From Mycoplasmopsis bovis 8790 (lineage in GTDB: Bacteria > Bacillota_I > Bacilli_A > Mycoplasmatales > Metamycoplasmataceae): DNA of 64,000 nt. Every line of letters starts with the position of its first letter. Positions within the stretch are counted from its first letter, which is position 1. The notes below the pieces were generated by a model. The model had not been told where the DNA came from and made no database searches. It was given only the letters and a program-made list of their open reading frames with translations. Both the position numbers and the translations under genes were made by a program. Positions 45,107-56,938 of the stretch are shown here, in pieces. Location of the stretch: NCBI RefSeq assembly GCF_005061465.1, contig NZ_LAUS01000003.1:37280-101279 (forward strand). Reading direction: 5' to 3'.

Positions 45107-45134
45107 AATGCTGATAAACAGCATTTTTATTTTT
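45107..45134 (+). terminator. terminator of tRNA-Gly
   Basis: AATGCTG/CAGCATT stem with T-rich tail. Confidence 0.7.
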
Positions 45135-45135
45135 A

Positions 45136-45162
45136 AAAATGAGCCATTAATTTGGCTCATTG
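45136..45162 (-). terminator. terminator of pgk
   Basis: On the minus strand AATGAGCCA/TGGCTCATT followed by a T run. Confidence 0.8.
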
Positions 45163-45172
45163 TTATGTTTTG

Positions 45173-46357
45173 TTACTTATTTTCAATTGCACTAATGCCA
45201 GGAAGTTCCAAGCCTTGTAAGAATTCTAATGAAGCACCACCACCTGTTGAAACGTGTGAGAATTTGTTTTCCATTCCTAATTTTTGTACTGCAGCAACGC
45301 TGTCACCACCGCCAACAACTGAATAACATGAATCTAATTTAGATATTGCTTTAGCTATTTCTAATGTTCCAGTGCTATAGTTTTTAAACTCAGCTACACC
45401 CATTGGTCCATTTCATACAACTGTTTTAGCACCTTCTAAAGCTTCTTTAAATAGTGAGATTGATTTGGGACCAATATCTAATCCCATTTGGTCTTCTGGA
45501 ATGTTTAATTCACAGTAAACAGGCTCCACATCTGCATATTCTTTTGCACAAGCATTGTCAACTGGAAGAATAACTTTTGTGCTGTATTTTTCTAAAAAGT
45601 CTTTAGCAAAAGGCAAGAAGTCATCTTCACAAATAGATGTGCCAATTGTGTAGCCTAATGCTTTTTTGAATGTATAAGCCATTCCGCCACCAATTATCAT
45701 CTTATCAACTAGTGGGATTAAGTGTTCTAACACTTTAATTTTGTCGCTAACTTTAGCACCACCAATGATTGCAACATATGGGTGTGATGGAGCAACAATA
45801 GCCTTTGTTAATGATTCAATTTCTTTTTGCATTAAGTAGCCAACTACAGAGTGTTCAATGTGTTTTGCAATACCAACATTAGAAGCGTGAGCTCTGTGTG
45901 CTGTTCCAAAAGCATCATTAACAAATATGTCACCTAGTGATGCTCAATACTTACCTAATTCAGGATTGTTTTTGCTTTCAGCTTTTTCATTAATATCTTC
46001 ATAACGGGTATTTTGCATTAATATAACATCACCATTATGCATATTGTTAATAGCATTTTCTAATTCAATGCCTCTTGTCGAATCTACAAATAAAACAGGC
46101 TTATTCAACAAATTAGATAACTCTACAGAAACAGGAAAGAGATCGTTTTTAGCCATATCATCAGCGCTCTTAATTCTGCCAAGGTGTGACATTAAAATTA
46201 ATTTTCCGCCCTCATTAATGATTTTTTTAATAGTTGGAATTGCAGCTACAATTCTTTTGTTAGAAGTAATAACACCATTTTTGATTGGCACATTAAAGTC
46301 AGCTCTCATTAAGACCTTTTTACCCATAAATTTAACATCATCAATACTTTTTTTCAT
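45173..46357 (-). CDS. pgk: phosphoglycerate kinase
   Basis: 394 residues, full length. Motifs in order: [14 protein letters not shown] (substrate binding), [50 protein letters not shown] (hinge) and the nucleotide loops [12 protein letters not shown] and [12 protein letters not shown]. Transfers phosphate from 1,3-bisphosphoglycerate to ADP, a main ATP source in fermenting mycoplasmas. AAGGA lies 7 bases before the ATG. Monocistronic, with its own terminator. Confidence 0.98.
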
Positions 46358-46524
46358 ATTTGTCCTTTATTAACTAATGATCATTAATATAATTATAAAT
46401 TTTATTTTTGAACTTTTAATACTATCTAATCAATATGCAACTAGTATTGAAAATATAATGTAAAAAATCTCAAAAATCTTATTCTAGAGTATTATTCAGC
46501 ATACATTATCATTATTAGATAATA

Positions 46525-46530
46525 TATAAT
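46525..46530 (+). promoter_or_regulatory. -10 box of the nicotinate phosphoribosyltransferase gene
   Basis: TATAAT 36 bases before the ATG at 46567. Confidence 0.5.
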
Positions 46531-46566
46531 ATTAGTAATAATATAAATTAAGGATTAACAATATCT

Positions 46567-47568
46567 ATGGACATAAATAAATATATTTCTAAATACTTCC
46601 ATAAAACTAAAAAAATATTGGAAACTGAAAATCCAGATAACATAATCACATTGCAATTTTTCCAAAGAAGAGATAATGCAATGTTAGCTGGAATGGAAGA
46701 AGCTTTAGATTTTTTGGAAAAGCACACAGATACATCTAAATATAAAATTAGATATCTTAAAGATGGAACCATAATGAGCAAAATGGAAGTAGCGCTTGAA
46801 TTAACTGGCCGCTACCAAGATTTTGGTATTTATGAAGGCATTATTGATGGCATTTTAACTAGAAGCACATCAATTGCAACTAATGCACATGAATGTGTTA
46901 AGGCCGCCAATGGCAAGGAAATTATATTTATGGGCGATAGGGCTGATCATTACTTAATGCAAGTAATTGATGGCAAAGCTGTTTCTGTTGCAGGCGTAAG
47001 CGCTATGTCAACTGATGCTCAAAATGTTAATCCTTCTAGTTCATCATTTGGATCAGTGCCGCACATTTTGATACAAAATTTTGCTGGAAATACAGCAAAA
47101 GCAATGGCTGCTTATGCAAATATTTGACCTGAAGATCAAATTATTTCGTTAGTTGATTACCATAATAATGTAATTGAGCAATCACTAGAATCATTCAAAG
47201 AATTAGGTAACCGTCTTTATGGTGTAAGGATTGATACTTCTAAGAATATGAAAGATAAAATGTTTAATAATGAAGCTGATAACAAAGAGTATTATGGCGT
47301 AAACATTGAGATGATTAAAAGGCTTAGAGAAGCGCTAGATAATGCTGGTGGCAAGGATGTAAAAATAATTGTTTCTTCAGGTTTTAATGCTGAAAAAATA
47401 AGAAAATTTGAAGAAGCAAATGCACCCGTTGATTCATATGGCGTAGGTCAGGCAATGTTTAAGTTTGAGTGCTTTTTCTCAGCTGATGCAGTATTATTAA
47501 ACGGTAAAAATGAAGCTAAAGACGGCAGAATGTATCGCCCTAATAGTAAATTGATTGATTATAACTAA
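46567..47568 (+). CDS. pncB: nicotinate phosphoribosyltransferase
   Basis: 333 residues. ITLQFFQRRDNAMLAGMEEA, a middle block GILTRSTSIATNA, IIFMGDRADHYLMQ and the C-terminal barrel motifs IIVSSGFNAEKI and VDSYGVGQAMFKF match the short NAPRTase-like enzymes of mycoplasmas. It makes nicotinate mononucleotide from nicotinate and PRPP, the entry to NAD salvage. AAGGA is 12 bases from the ATG, farther than usual, but no other start fits. Could be a nicotinamide-type phosphoribosyltransferase, but the motif set favours nicotinate. Confidence 0.85.
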
Positions 47569-47580
47569 TTAAAAGCCTAT

Positions 47581-47620
47581 AAAACAGCTATTTTGGTCAA
47601 CATAGCTGTTTTATTTTTTT
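47581..47620 (+). terminator. intrinsic terminator
   Basis: AAAACAGCTAT/ATAGCTGTTTT stem with T7 tail; its left arm includes part of the word CTATAAAACAG (47577-47587). Confidence 0.8.
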
Positions 47621-47744
47621 ATTTACTTTGCAACAAAATGTCATTTTATTAAGGTTGGCAATATTCTTATTATTATATATAATATTAATATTAAGATAAA
47701 AACACATTTTTTAGGAATTAATACTTAAGCACAGGAGATAATAT

Positions 47745-47984
47745 ATGGCTTACAAAAAACCTCAGATTTCTAATGAAATTGTTCGTTTTGTTGGTGAAAT
47801 TTCAACAACAGCAGGTGGCTATAAGAAAGAGTTAAATCTTATTTCATGAAATGGTGGCGAAGCTAAATATGATATAAGAGACTGAAATAATGATCACTCA
47901 CGTTCTAGCAAGGGTATTACTCTTACTTTAGAAGAGTTAAAAAATTTAAGGGATTTACTAACTACTGAATTGGCTGATAAATAA
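47745..47984 (+). CDS. PC4/YdbC-like single-stranded DNA-binding protein
   Basis: 79 residues. The sequence VRFVGEISTTAGGYKKELNL, then ISWNGGEAKYDIRDWNNDH and GITLTLEELKNL, follows the bacterial YdbC/transcriptional coactivator PC4 pattern (GW-KELNLVSWNG-x-PKYDIR-W-PDH...GKGITL). Two TGA codons are conserved Trp positions, supporting the reading. The family binds single-stranded nucleic acid with a beta-sheet and may act in transcription or DNA maintenance. AGGAGA precedes the ATG. Stands alone between terminators. Confidence 0.88.
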
Positions 47985-48007
47985 AACTATTAATAATTTT
48001 AGATTAT

Positions 48008-48037
48008 CCTTCCTTACTAAGGAATATTTTGTTTTTC
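48008..48037 (+). terminator. weak terminator candidate
   Basis: TTCCTTA/TAAGGAA overlapping short stem followed by a T-rich stretch after the PC4-like gene. Confidence 0.4.
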
Positions 48038-48056
48038 TAATAAAATAAGGAGAAAT

Positions 48057-48881
48057 ATGCTCAAATTACAGAAAGCATCTGATAAAGATTTAAAGAACAT
48101 ATATAGCTTCTTAGACTCTGACAAGCTACTTAACTTCTTCTTTATTGGAGATATAAAAACATATGGCCTAAATTCTGAGTTTATGCCTGTATTTATTAGC
48201 AAAGACGAAAATGATCAAGTTAACTCAATAGTTTTAATATATTATGCAACATTACTAATTTATGATCCTTATCAATTAATTAAAATTGATGATTTAGAAA
48301 ATCTAATTAAGCTTCATAATATTCAAACAATCAATATAAGTGACAAAATATATAGACACTATGACTCCTATTTTGAACAAAATCAAGATATTTACGAAAT
48401 AAATCATCAAGAATTAGCATATTGTGATAAGCCAGTTACTGGCTTGGATTTATCAGAAGTTACAAGAGCCAAATATGAAGATTTGGAAAAAATTGTTGAT
48501 TCAAGAATGCAAATTAATGAATTTAATGCACTAATTTCTAATTATCAAAAGGAACTTAAAACATACCAAAATGCCTATAAAAAAGGTGTTTTAGACCCAT
48601 TCATTATTAAAAAAGATAATAAAGTAGTAGCTAATTCATTGGTGGCAATCAAAACTGATGATGTGGTTTTAGTTGGTGGAGTTTATTGCTTAAATGAGTA
48701 TAGAAATAAAGGCTATGCGACTAAAACAGTTGCCGCTTTAACTAATTACATAGTTAATGAAGAAAAAAAGACTGCAATGCTTTTTTATCACAATCCAGCA
48801 GCAGGGAGAATTTATCATAAAATAGGTTATATTCCTTGTGGTAACTTATACACTATTGCAGTTAAAGGTCATCTTAAATAA
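48057..48881 (+). CDS. GNAT-family N-acetyltransferase
   Basis: 274 residues; AAGGAG is 5 bases before the ATG. The C-terminal half is a GNAT (FR47-like) domain: VANSLVAIKTDDVVLVGGVY strands, then acetyl-CoA binding motif A YCLNEYRNKGYATKTVAAL near 209-227, and MLFYHNPAAGRIYHKIGYIP at the end. The N-terminal half (~1-130) is less conserved. Acceptor substrate unknown. ffh starts 18 bases downstream, so the two genes probably form an operon with the YwaF-like gene. Confidence 0.88.
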   Translation: MLKLQKASDKDLKNIYSFLDSDKLLNFFFIGDIKTYGLNSEFMPVFISKDENDQVNSIVLIYYATLLIYDPYQLIKIDDLENLIKLHNIQTINISDKIYRHYDSYFEQNQDIYEINHQELAYCDKPVTGLDLSEVTRAKYEDLEKIVDSRMQINEFNALISNYQKELKTYQNAYKKGVLDPFIIKKDNKVVANSLVAIKTDDVVLVGGVYCLNEYRNKGYATKTVAALTNYIVNEEKKTAMLFYHNPAAGRIYHKIGYIPCGNLYTIAVKGHLK

Positions 48882-48899
48882 AAGTAAAAAGGGGCAAAA

Positions 48900-50258
48900 A
48901 TGTTAAATTTTTTAGAAAATAGAATTCAAAAATCTATTAAAAAAATGGCTAGCAAAACAGTTGTTAGTGAAGAAGATATTCTAGGTGTTGCTAGAGACAT
49001 TAAAATGGCTTTATTAGAGGCTGACGTTAATTTAAAAGTTGTTAAAGATTTTGTGGCTAATGTCAAAGAAAAGGCGCTTAGTGCAAATTTAGTTGGAACT
49101 TTGAATGCTGAACAAACAATGATCAAAATTGTTCACAATGAATTGGTTGATATTCTAGGTAAGGAAGTTAGACCAATTGAGATTACAAAAAAGCCATATA
49201 TTATTATGATGACAGGCCTTCAAGGTAGTGGAAAGACAACTGCTTGTGCCAAAATTGCCCACTTTTTAAAGAAGAAGAATCAAATTGAGAAGCCACTTTT
49301 AGTAGCAGCTGATATTTACCGTCCAGCTGCTGTGCAACAATTAGTAACCTTAGCTAAAGGAATTCAAGTTGATTACTTTGAAAAAGGAACTAGTGTTTCA
49401 GCACAGGAAATAGTTAAAGAATCATTAACTTTTGCTAAAGAACATAAAAACGATCTTATTATCATTGACACCGCAGGACGTTTAAGTATTGATGAACCAT
49501 TAATGAATGAATTATGAGAGTTAAAAAGTATTAGCGAGCCACAAGAAATCTTTTTTGTAGCTGATGCACTTAGTGGTCAAGATATTATTAATGTAGCAAG
49601 TACATTTAATGACAGGCTAAAGTTAACTGGTTCAGTTATAACGAAATTAGACTCAGATGCACGTGGCGGCGCAGCACTTAGCCTTTCGAAAGTTTTATCA
49701 TTACCAATAAGATTCATAGGAACTGGTGAAAAAATTAGTAATTTAGACTTATTCTACCCTGATAGAATGGCTGATCGTATTTTGGGAATGGGTGATGTAA
49801 TGAGCTTAATTGAAAAAGCTGAAGAAGTTATTGACCCATTGATGGCTAATAATATGGTGGCAAAATTGCTAAGAGGGAATTTTACTATCGATGATTTAAT
49901 GAACAACTTAATGCAAATTAAAAAGTTAGGAAAAATGAGTAAGATTCTCAAAATGATTCCAGGTTTAGCAAATAAAGTTAGTTCTGAAAAAATTGAAGAA
50001 GCTGAAAGAAAAATGGCTATTTATGAGATTCTAATTAGTTCAATGACAGTTAAAGAAAGAAAGAACCCAAAACTACTTAAGCAAGCGTCTAGAAAGAAAA
50101 GAATAATGGAAGGCTCTGGCAGAAGTGCTCAAGAGTACAATAAACTTTTAAATGACTTTGATCAGATGTCAAAAAATATGAGTGAAATGGCTAAAAAAGT
50201 TAAGAGCGGAGACCTTTCTGATCTTAATAAATTAGGTTTTGGTTCTGGCGGGTTTTAA
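48900..50258 (+). CDS. ffh: signal recognition particle protein Ffh
   Basis: 452 residues. Helical N domain, then the G domain with GLQGSGKTTACAK (P loop near 106), DIYRPAAVQQL, DTAGRLSID, TKLDSDARGGAALS and FIGTGEKISNLDLF (here reading IRFIGTGEK). The C-terminal M domain is Met-rich (MNNLMQIKKLGKMSKILKMI) and binds 4.5S RNA and signal peptides. With FtsY it targets membrane proteins to Sec, a key route for the many lipoproteins and membrane proteins here. AAGGGG precedes the ATG. Confidence 0.97.
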
Positions 50259-50274
50259 TATATAATAGGCAATT

Positions 50275-51240
50275 ATGAAAGCAATAAATAATTTTTGACT
50301 TCCTAGACTATTTAGTAATGAGTATGTAGAAGGCACCTTGGCTTTTAAAGGTTATCATGGTGCACTTTTGTCGCAATCTATTTATTGATCATTTGTTGTA
50401 GTAGCAATAATAGCTTCAGTGCTAATAAGTTTTTTCAGGCGCATAATCAAAGAAAATTATGCAGAAACAAAAACAGTAATGTTTATCCCAAAAGTCCTGT
50501 TTTGAAGACTTTTTGGTATATTTTCATTAGCAGGAATAATAGCAAGATGTATTGTTGTAATATTCACAAATTACCAATTTAAATTTGAAGTTTTACCGCT
50601 ACATTTTTGCAGGCTTATGGTTGTTTTCCTTGCTGTTGCAATGATTAGCAATAGAATTGATTTAATTAAATATTTTGGATTTTTAAGTGTTTTTGGAGCA
50701 ATATCTGCACTATTTGTTCCATCAATGGGTGAATATTCTGGAGCAGATAATTTCTGATTCTGAGATTATTTACTTCTTCATGTTTATTCATTTGTTGTTC
50801 CATTTATCTTATTTGCCATTTCAAAATTTGAATATACATTTAAGACAACAGTAGAAACAATTACATTCTTTGTTGTAATGTGCTTATTAATGTTTGGAAT
50901 AAATTTTGCCTTAGATACTTATGTAAAAGATCCTACTTGAAAGTCTAATTATTGATACCTTGGACTTAATGAAAACAATGACTTATATGAAAAATTTGGC
51001 AAGGTAATGGCTTGACCAACTCACATATTGCTTTTCATATTCTTAGGTATTGTATTAACTATTTTATTTATTGCAGTATGAGCATTATTTGACAAAATTC
51101 ATATTGTTAAAGAAGATGGAAAAATAAAGGCTTATATAACTCGTTCTGACTTTTGAGCCAAATATAAAGAGTCAATGAGACAATTTTTCAAAAGAGATAA
51201 AAATAGAAAAAAAGATGAATTTGCTACGAGTGCAAATTAG
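50275..51240 (+). CDS. YwaF-like polytopic membrane protein
   Basis: 321 residues with about seven transmembrane segments (for example SFVVVAIIASVLISFF, VETITFFVVMCLLMFGINFA, HILLFIFLGIVLTILFIAVW) and a basic C-terminal tail (FFKRDKNRKKDEF). The internal FEVLPLHFCRLMVVF and FWFWDYLLLHVYSFVVPF blocks, with a conserved His-Cys and His-containing helices, fit the YwaF/TIGR02206 family. Function unknown in that family. It starts 16 bases after ffh and ends the operon. Confidence 0.8.
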
Positions 51241-51302
51241 ATTAAGCAATTTGCTTTTGCTATTCAAATATTAAGTTACAATAATAATCACTACAATATA
51301 GC

Positions 51303-51457
51303 ATATAGAGTTGTGGAGCTTAGCTAGCTGTGAAACAAGCCAACCTGCATATTAATTGTAAGGTGGATAGCAAGAGATATATAAATATCTAACATGCAAC
51401 AGTATAATTTTTACTCCCAGCCTATTTGCACTAAATAATAGGCGGGAGTTTTATTTT
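51303..51457 (+). ncRNA. structured leader or small RNA upstream of metK
   Basis: About 150 transcribed-looking bases. A -10-like TACAAT at 51292-51297 precedes GUUGUGGAGCUUAGCUAGC. Pairable elements: CCAACCU with AGGUGG (51350-51366), AGATAT/ATATCT (51375-51390), and a final 13-bp hairpin. The G+C content is higher than in flanking spacers. It could be a metK-regulating element or an independent RNA (a 6S-like RNA was considered). I see no SAM-I core motifs. Class not recognised. Confidence 0.55.
51413..51457 (+). terminator. terminator hairpin containing the metK ribosome binding site
   Basis: ACTCCC and GCCTATT (51413-51426, one bulged A) pair with AATAGGC and GGGAGT (51437-51449), then TTTATTTT and the metK ATG. 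The only Shine-Dalgarno, GGGAG, is in the 3' arm, so the hairpin would both stop transcription and hide the RBS. Confidence 0.8.
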
Positions 51458-52606
51458 ATGACTAAAAATAGAAAAATTTTATTCACTAGTGAATCAGTTG
51501 GATTTGGGCATCCAGACAAGATTTGTGATCAAATCAGTGACGCAGTCATTGATGAATTTATAAAAATAGATCCTTACTCTAGACTAGCTATTGAAACAGT
51601 TGCTTCAGGTAATCAAATTTACATAACTGGTGAAATAGCTTCAATTGCAACTGTTGACATTAAAAAAGTGGCGCTTGAAACTATTTTCAATATTGATAAA
51701 GACTATCAAATTAATATACCTGAAGTTATTTTAAACATAAAAAAACAAAGTGATGACATTGCACAGGGTGTGCTTTTAGATGATGACGAAATTGGCGCTG
51801 GTGACCAAGGGATTATGTTTGGATATGCAACAAATGAAACTCCTGAGTATATGCCAATTGCCATAACATTAGCACATAGAATTGTCCAAAAAGCTAGTGA
51901 ATTAATTAAATTGGGGGAATTCAAGCATGCTAAAAGTGATATGAAAAGCCAAGTAACACTAGATCTTTCAGGCAATCAAACAAAGGTAGAGACAGTTTTA
52001 TTTTCGTGCCAACATGATGAAGAATTTGACGAAAATGCTTTTAAAACAACCGTAATTGAAAAAATTATTTATCCAATTATGAATGAGTATAAACTCAATA
52101 AACCAAATAGAATTTTGATAAATCCAACAGGAAGATTTGTAATTGGTGGAATTGTTGGTGATGCAGGATTGACAGGCAGAAAAATAATAGTTGATACATA
52201 TGGCGGAACTGCACACCATGGGGGAGGAGCTTTTAGTGGCAAAGATGCAACTAAGGTTGACCGTTCTGCTGCTTATGCTTGCCGTTGAATTGCTAAGAAT
52301 TTAGTAGCAGCAGGAGTAGCTGATAAATTAGAAATTCAAGTGTCATATGCAATTGGTGTTGCTGAACCAGTCTCTATATATGTTGATTCATTTGGAACAA
52401 ATAAAGTGCCAAATGAATTGATTATTGATGCTATAAATAGCATATTTGACTTAAGACCAAGAGCAATAATTCACGAATTAGAACTAAGAAAGCCTATTTA
52501 TAAAAAAACAGCATGTTTTGGTCATTTTGGTCGCAAAGATGTGTTGTTTCCTTGAGAAAAACTTGATAAAGTTCCTGAAATCAAAGCCTATTTTGGCTTA
52601 AAATAG
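51458..52606 (+). CDS. metK: S-adenosylmethionine synthetase
   Basis: 382 residues. N-terminal [21 protein letters not shown]-binding [12 protein letters not shown], the substrate loop and signature [20 protein letters not shown] (family [22 protein letters not shown]) and C-terminal [16 protein letters not shown]. Makes SAM from methionine and ATP for tRNA and DNA methylation, including the type I methylase in this window. Translation depends on an SD buried in the upstream hairpin. The start is fixed by that SD and by homology. Confidence 0.97.
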
Positions 52607-52680
52607 CCATTTAAAATATTATGCAAATGCAATCTTTATGATAAAATAGAAAAATTACCATATAAAAAGAGGTCACAAGC

Positions 52681-52803
52681 ATGCGTAAAATTGTTAGAGT
52701 CAAAAATAAATTACGTGCTGAAAAAAGATTACACAAATTACAATTAGAACAAGCACGTGACAAAAGAAGAGCTGAAAGAGCTGCAGCTGAACAAGCTAAA
52801 TAG
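52681..52803 (+). CDS. 40-residue highly basic protein
   Basis: Forty residues rich in Lys, Arg and Ala (RKIVRVKNKLRAEKRLHKL, then a helix with ARDKRRAERAAAEQAK). GAGG lies 7 bases before the ATG. A -10-like TGATAAAAT is upstream and a terminator follows, so it looks like a real gene. It could be a ribosome-associated or nucleic-acid-binding peptide. It does not match S21, L34 or L36 convincingly; function unknown. Confidence 0.65.
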   Translation: MRKIVRVKNKLRAEKRLHKLQLEQARDKRRAERAAAEQAK

Positions 52804-52826
52804 TATCTCAAAAACTTAATAAATTA

Positions 52827-52852
52827 AAAATCAAGCGCCAGGCTTGATTTTT
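52827..52852. terminator. bidirectional terminator
   Basis: AAAATCAAGC/GCTTGATTTT between convergent genes. Confidence 0.8.
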
Positions 52853-52866
52853 ACATTTTTAGTCAG

Positions 52867-53258
52867 TTATTTTTCCTTTAGTTCTATAAAACAGTTTGAT
52901 AGTAAAACTTCATTATTGTCAAAATCTTGCAAAAATAGCCTGTAAGTTGCTTTATTATGCTCAAAGTCAATTTCATCTAATATAGATATCAAAGGCAGTA
53001 ATTGACCGTTTTCACTATAAACAGATGAATCATAAACTTTTTCGTTTAGCTTAAAAACTAGGGTAACTGCGTCTCTAAATATATTTAGAGTTGAATTAGT
53101 GAATTCAATTCTAGTAACTACTTTAGTATCAGATTCTTTAAAAGTAAATGATTTAGTTTTTTCTCCAAAGTCATTATCATAAAGCTCATATTCAGCATCA
53201 ACTTCAGTTTCTACTGTAATATCATCACTATTAGGTTGTTTAACAAGAGAATTAAATA

Positions 53259-53268
<10 letters not shown>
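52867..53268 (-). CDS. hypothetical protein translated with gltX
   Basis: 133 residues, rich in beta-strand-like alternations (VDAEYELYDNDFGEKTKSF, VVTRIEFTNSTLNIF, KATYRLFLQDFDNNEVLLS), no signal peptide. A small calycin-type barrel such as DUF1934 is possible, but the similarity I see is weak. Its ATG lies inside the last codons of gltX, giving a 10-base overlap, so it is co-translated. The word CTATAAAACAG occurs at 52884. Confidence 0.7.
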
Positions 53269-54650
<1,382 letters not shown>

Positions 54651-54865
54651 ATAAGTCTCCGTTTATATAAAAATACTAATAATTGCGCAAAAATGCACAA
54701 AATGTATGTTTATTATTAAGCCATATTAAAATATATTTATAAATAATTATAAGCATTTTAAATTTCAGTTTAGAAAATTAATAAGCAAGAAAAATTACTA
54801 TAAATGTAGCAATGTTTCCACATTTTTTAATAGTGGCATATTTTTTGCATATTAGTCTTAATTGT

Positions 54866-54880
54866 TACAAATTGTATAAT
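54866..54880 (+). promoter_or_regulatory. promoter with palindromic operator candidate
   Basis: TACAA-A-TTGTA (54866-54876) overlaps the -10 TATAAT (54875-54880) of the S41 lipoprotein gene. It has the same core as 37618-37628. Confidence 0.5.
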
Positions 54881-54935
54881 TATTGCAGTTAGTGTGTTTT
54901 GTTCATACTTATTATTATTTTTCCAAGGGGATTAA

Positions 54936-56930
54936 ATGATTAAGAAGCCCTTTTTATTGATATTAACAACTCCAATACTTCCAGTATTATCAATTAGTTG
55001 TATAAACTCTAATTCAAAAAATAATAATGATTTACCAATTATTATTAATCCATCTGTAGTTCCAATTGCTAAAATTCAAAAAATAATAAATGTTAGTTAC
55101 ATTGAGAATGAAAAACCATTAAAAAGTCAAAGATACATTGAAGGCAAGGACTTTAAACCCTTTGCTTTTTCAGAATTTGCTAAATCAGGATATAGATTAG
55201 CTGGATATTTTTTAGACAGCAAATTTACCAAGATTTTGCCCGATAATTTTAAACCTGAAAAAGACACTAATATATTTTTAAAATTTGAAGAAATCGCAAA
55301 TCCTAATTTTGTTGAAAAAGAACATAAATTAGAAACATTAGTACCATTGAACTTAAAAAACCAAAGTGTTAAATTTGTTAAATACAATGATATTGACTAT
55401 ATTGACTTAGATCAATTTGTTGAATTATCTAAGGATGTTTTAGCACTAAATGATAATTTATACACTAAAAACGTTTTATATAATGGCAAAGTATATAATC
55501 TAAAAAGATCATTTGAAGTTATTAAAACAGATAAAAGTTTTACTTTAAACTCTATAAAACAGTATATTTCACCTAATAATGAAAAAGAAAACATCATATT
55601 AAAAAGTTATATAAAGTTTGACTATGTCAAACAATGAATAACGGTTTCTGGTTTTGATTTCTTCGAATCGGTTAAACCGTATGAGCCTGAAGGCAAATTA
55701 GAATTTTATGATGATTCTAATAATAAATTTAATGAATTCAAGATTGATTTGCAAAAATATAAGATTGATATGCTTAACAAAAGTGGCAAAATTTACCTTC
55801 CATTTGTAATGCTTAATCAACTAATATTAGGTGAGTCAGAAAATCAACTTTATTTTAATGGTGATAAAGTATATATTTTTGAATTTAATCAAGTTCATGA
55901 TAGCAAAAACAATGATGATAAGAAAAAACTACTTTCAAACGCCAAAAATTCACCAATTCCACTTAATTATAGGCATTTTGAGTTTAACTATTTGCTATTT
56001 TTATTAGATAATTTCTATCCAATTAGTTCTAAAAATAGCAATTCATATAAACAATTTTTAGAAAACTATAAAGAAAGTATTTTAAGCGATGACAATGTAA
56101 AGCATTTTGAAGCACTTAATTCACTAATTTATGACTTAGATGATATCCATACAAAAATTCTTCTTTGAGGACATCAATATGTAAGTGATTTAGAAAAGAA
56201 GATAAAAGAGCCATTAACCAGCGAATTAAAAGAAAGAAGAAAAAGATTCAAAGAATATGAACGCAAATTATTGAATCTTGAGAGCAGTCACAACTTAAAC
56301 GAAAAAGATGTAAGATACACTCCTGATAAGCAAATTGCAATAATAAAAATTGATATTTTTACTCGTTTTTTAACTGAGGGAGTTAAAAAACAGCTATTAG
56401 AAGCTAAAAATAAAGGTGCTAAAAATATTGTCTTTGATTTAACATTAAACCGTGGTGGTTCTGTACAGGCTACATGAGAAATTTTAGGATATTTAGCAAA
56501 GGATAGATATAAATATAATAAATACTACCCATTAAGTAAGGACAAAGTAATAACCAATATAAAGTCTAAAGTTGACAATAAAGAATTTAACTTTAAATAC
56601 TTTATATTAGCCTCACCAATAAATTATTCAGCTGGAAATATGTTTGCAGCTGTTTCAAAAAACAATAACTTAGCTAAAATAATTGGGTATCAATCCGCTG
56701 GTGGGGCTTCAGAAGTTAGAGTTAGTGTATTGCCAACAGGCACCATTATTAGAAGAAGTGGAAATTATACACTAAGCGATTCTAACTTTAATTCTTATGA
56801 ATTAGGTGTAAAACCAGATATAGAATTTGAAAAGAAAAATAATGAATATGATCTTGATAAGCTTTTTGATCTTGATTATATTCAAAAGATAGTTAATGAA
56901 AGCAGTAAAGATAAATTAATAAAGGAGTAA
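54936..56930 (+). CDS. S41-type protease-like surface lipoprotein
   Basis: 664 residues; CAAGGGG precedes the ATG. Signal peptide IKKPFLLILTTPILPVLSIS, lipid Cys22. The N-terminal ~400 residues include a domain shared with the next gene (KIDLQKYKIDMLNKSGKIYL, YLPFVMLNQLILGES). The C-terminal S41 core has IVFDLTLNRGGS, the strand ILASPINYSAGNMFAAV with the candidate catalytic Ser, and IIGYQSAGGASE. S41 peptidases cleave C-terminal regions with a Ser-Lys pair; the Lys is not certain here. Lipid-anchored on the surface. Its stop overlaps the next frame (TAATG). CTATAAAACAG is at 55552. Confidence 0.85.
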
Positions 56931-56938
56931 TGGTAAAT

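Noticed and set aside
51303..51457. SAM-I riboswitch before metK
   Set aside because: The conserved SAM-I core and kink-turn sequences are not visible, so the leader is listed without a class.
52681..52803. Ribosomal protein S21 for the 40-residue protein
   Set aside because: Basic and small, but it lacks the S21 sequence pattern and is much shorter than usual.
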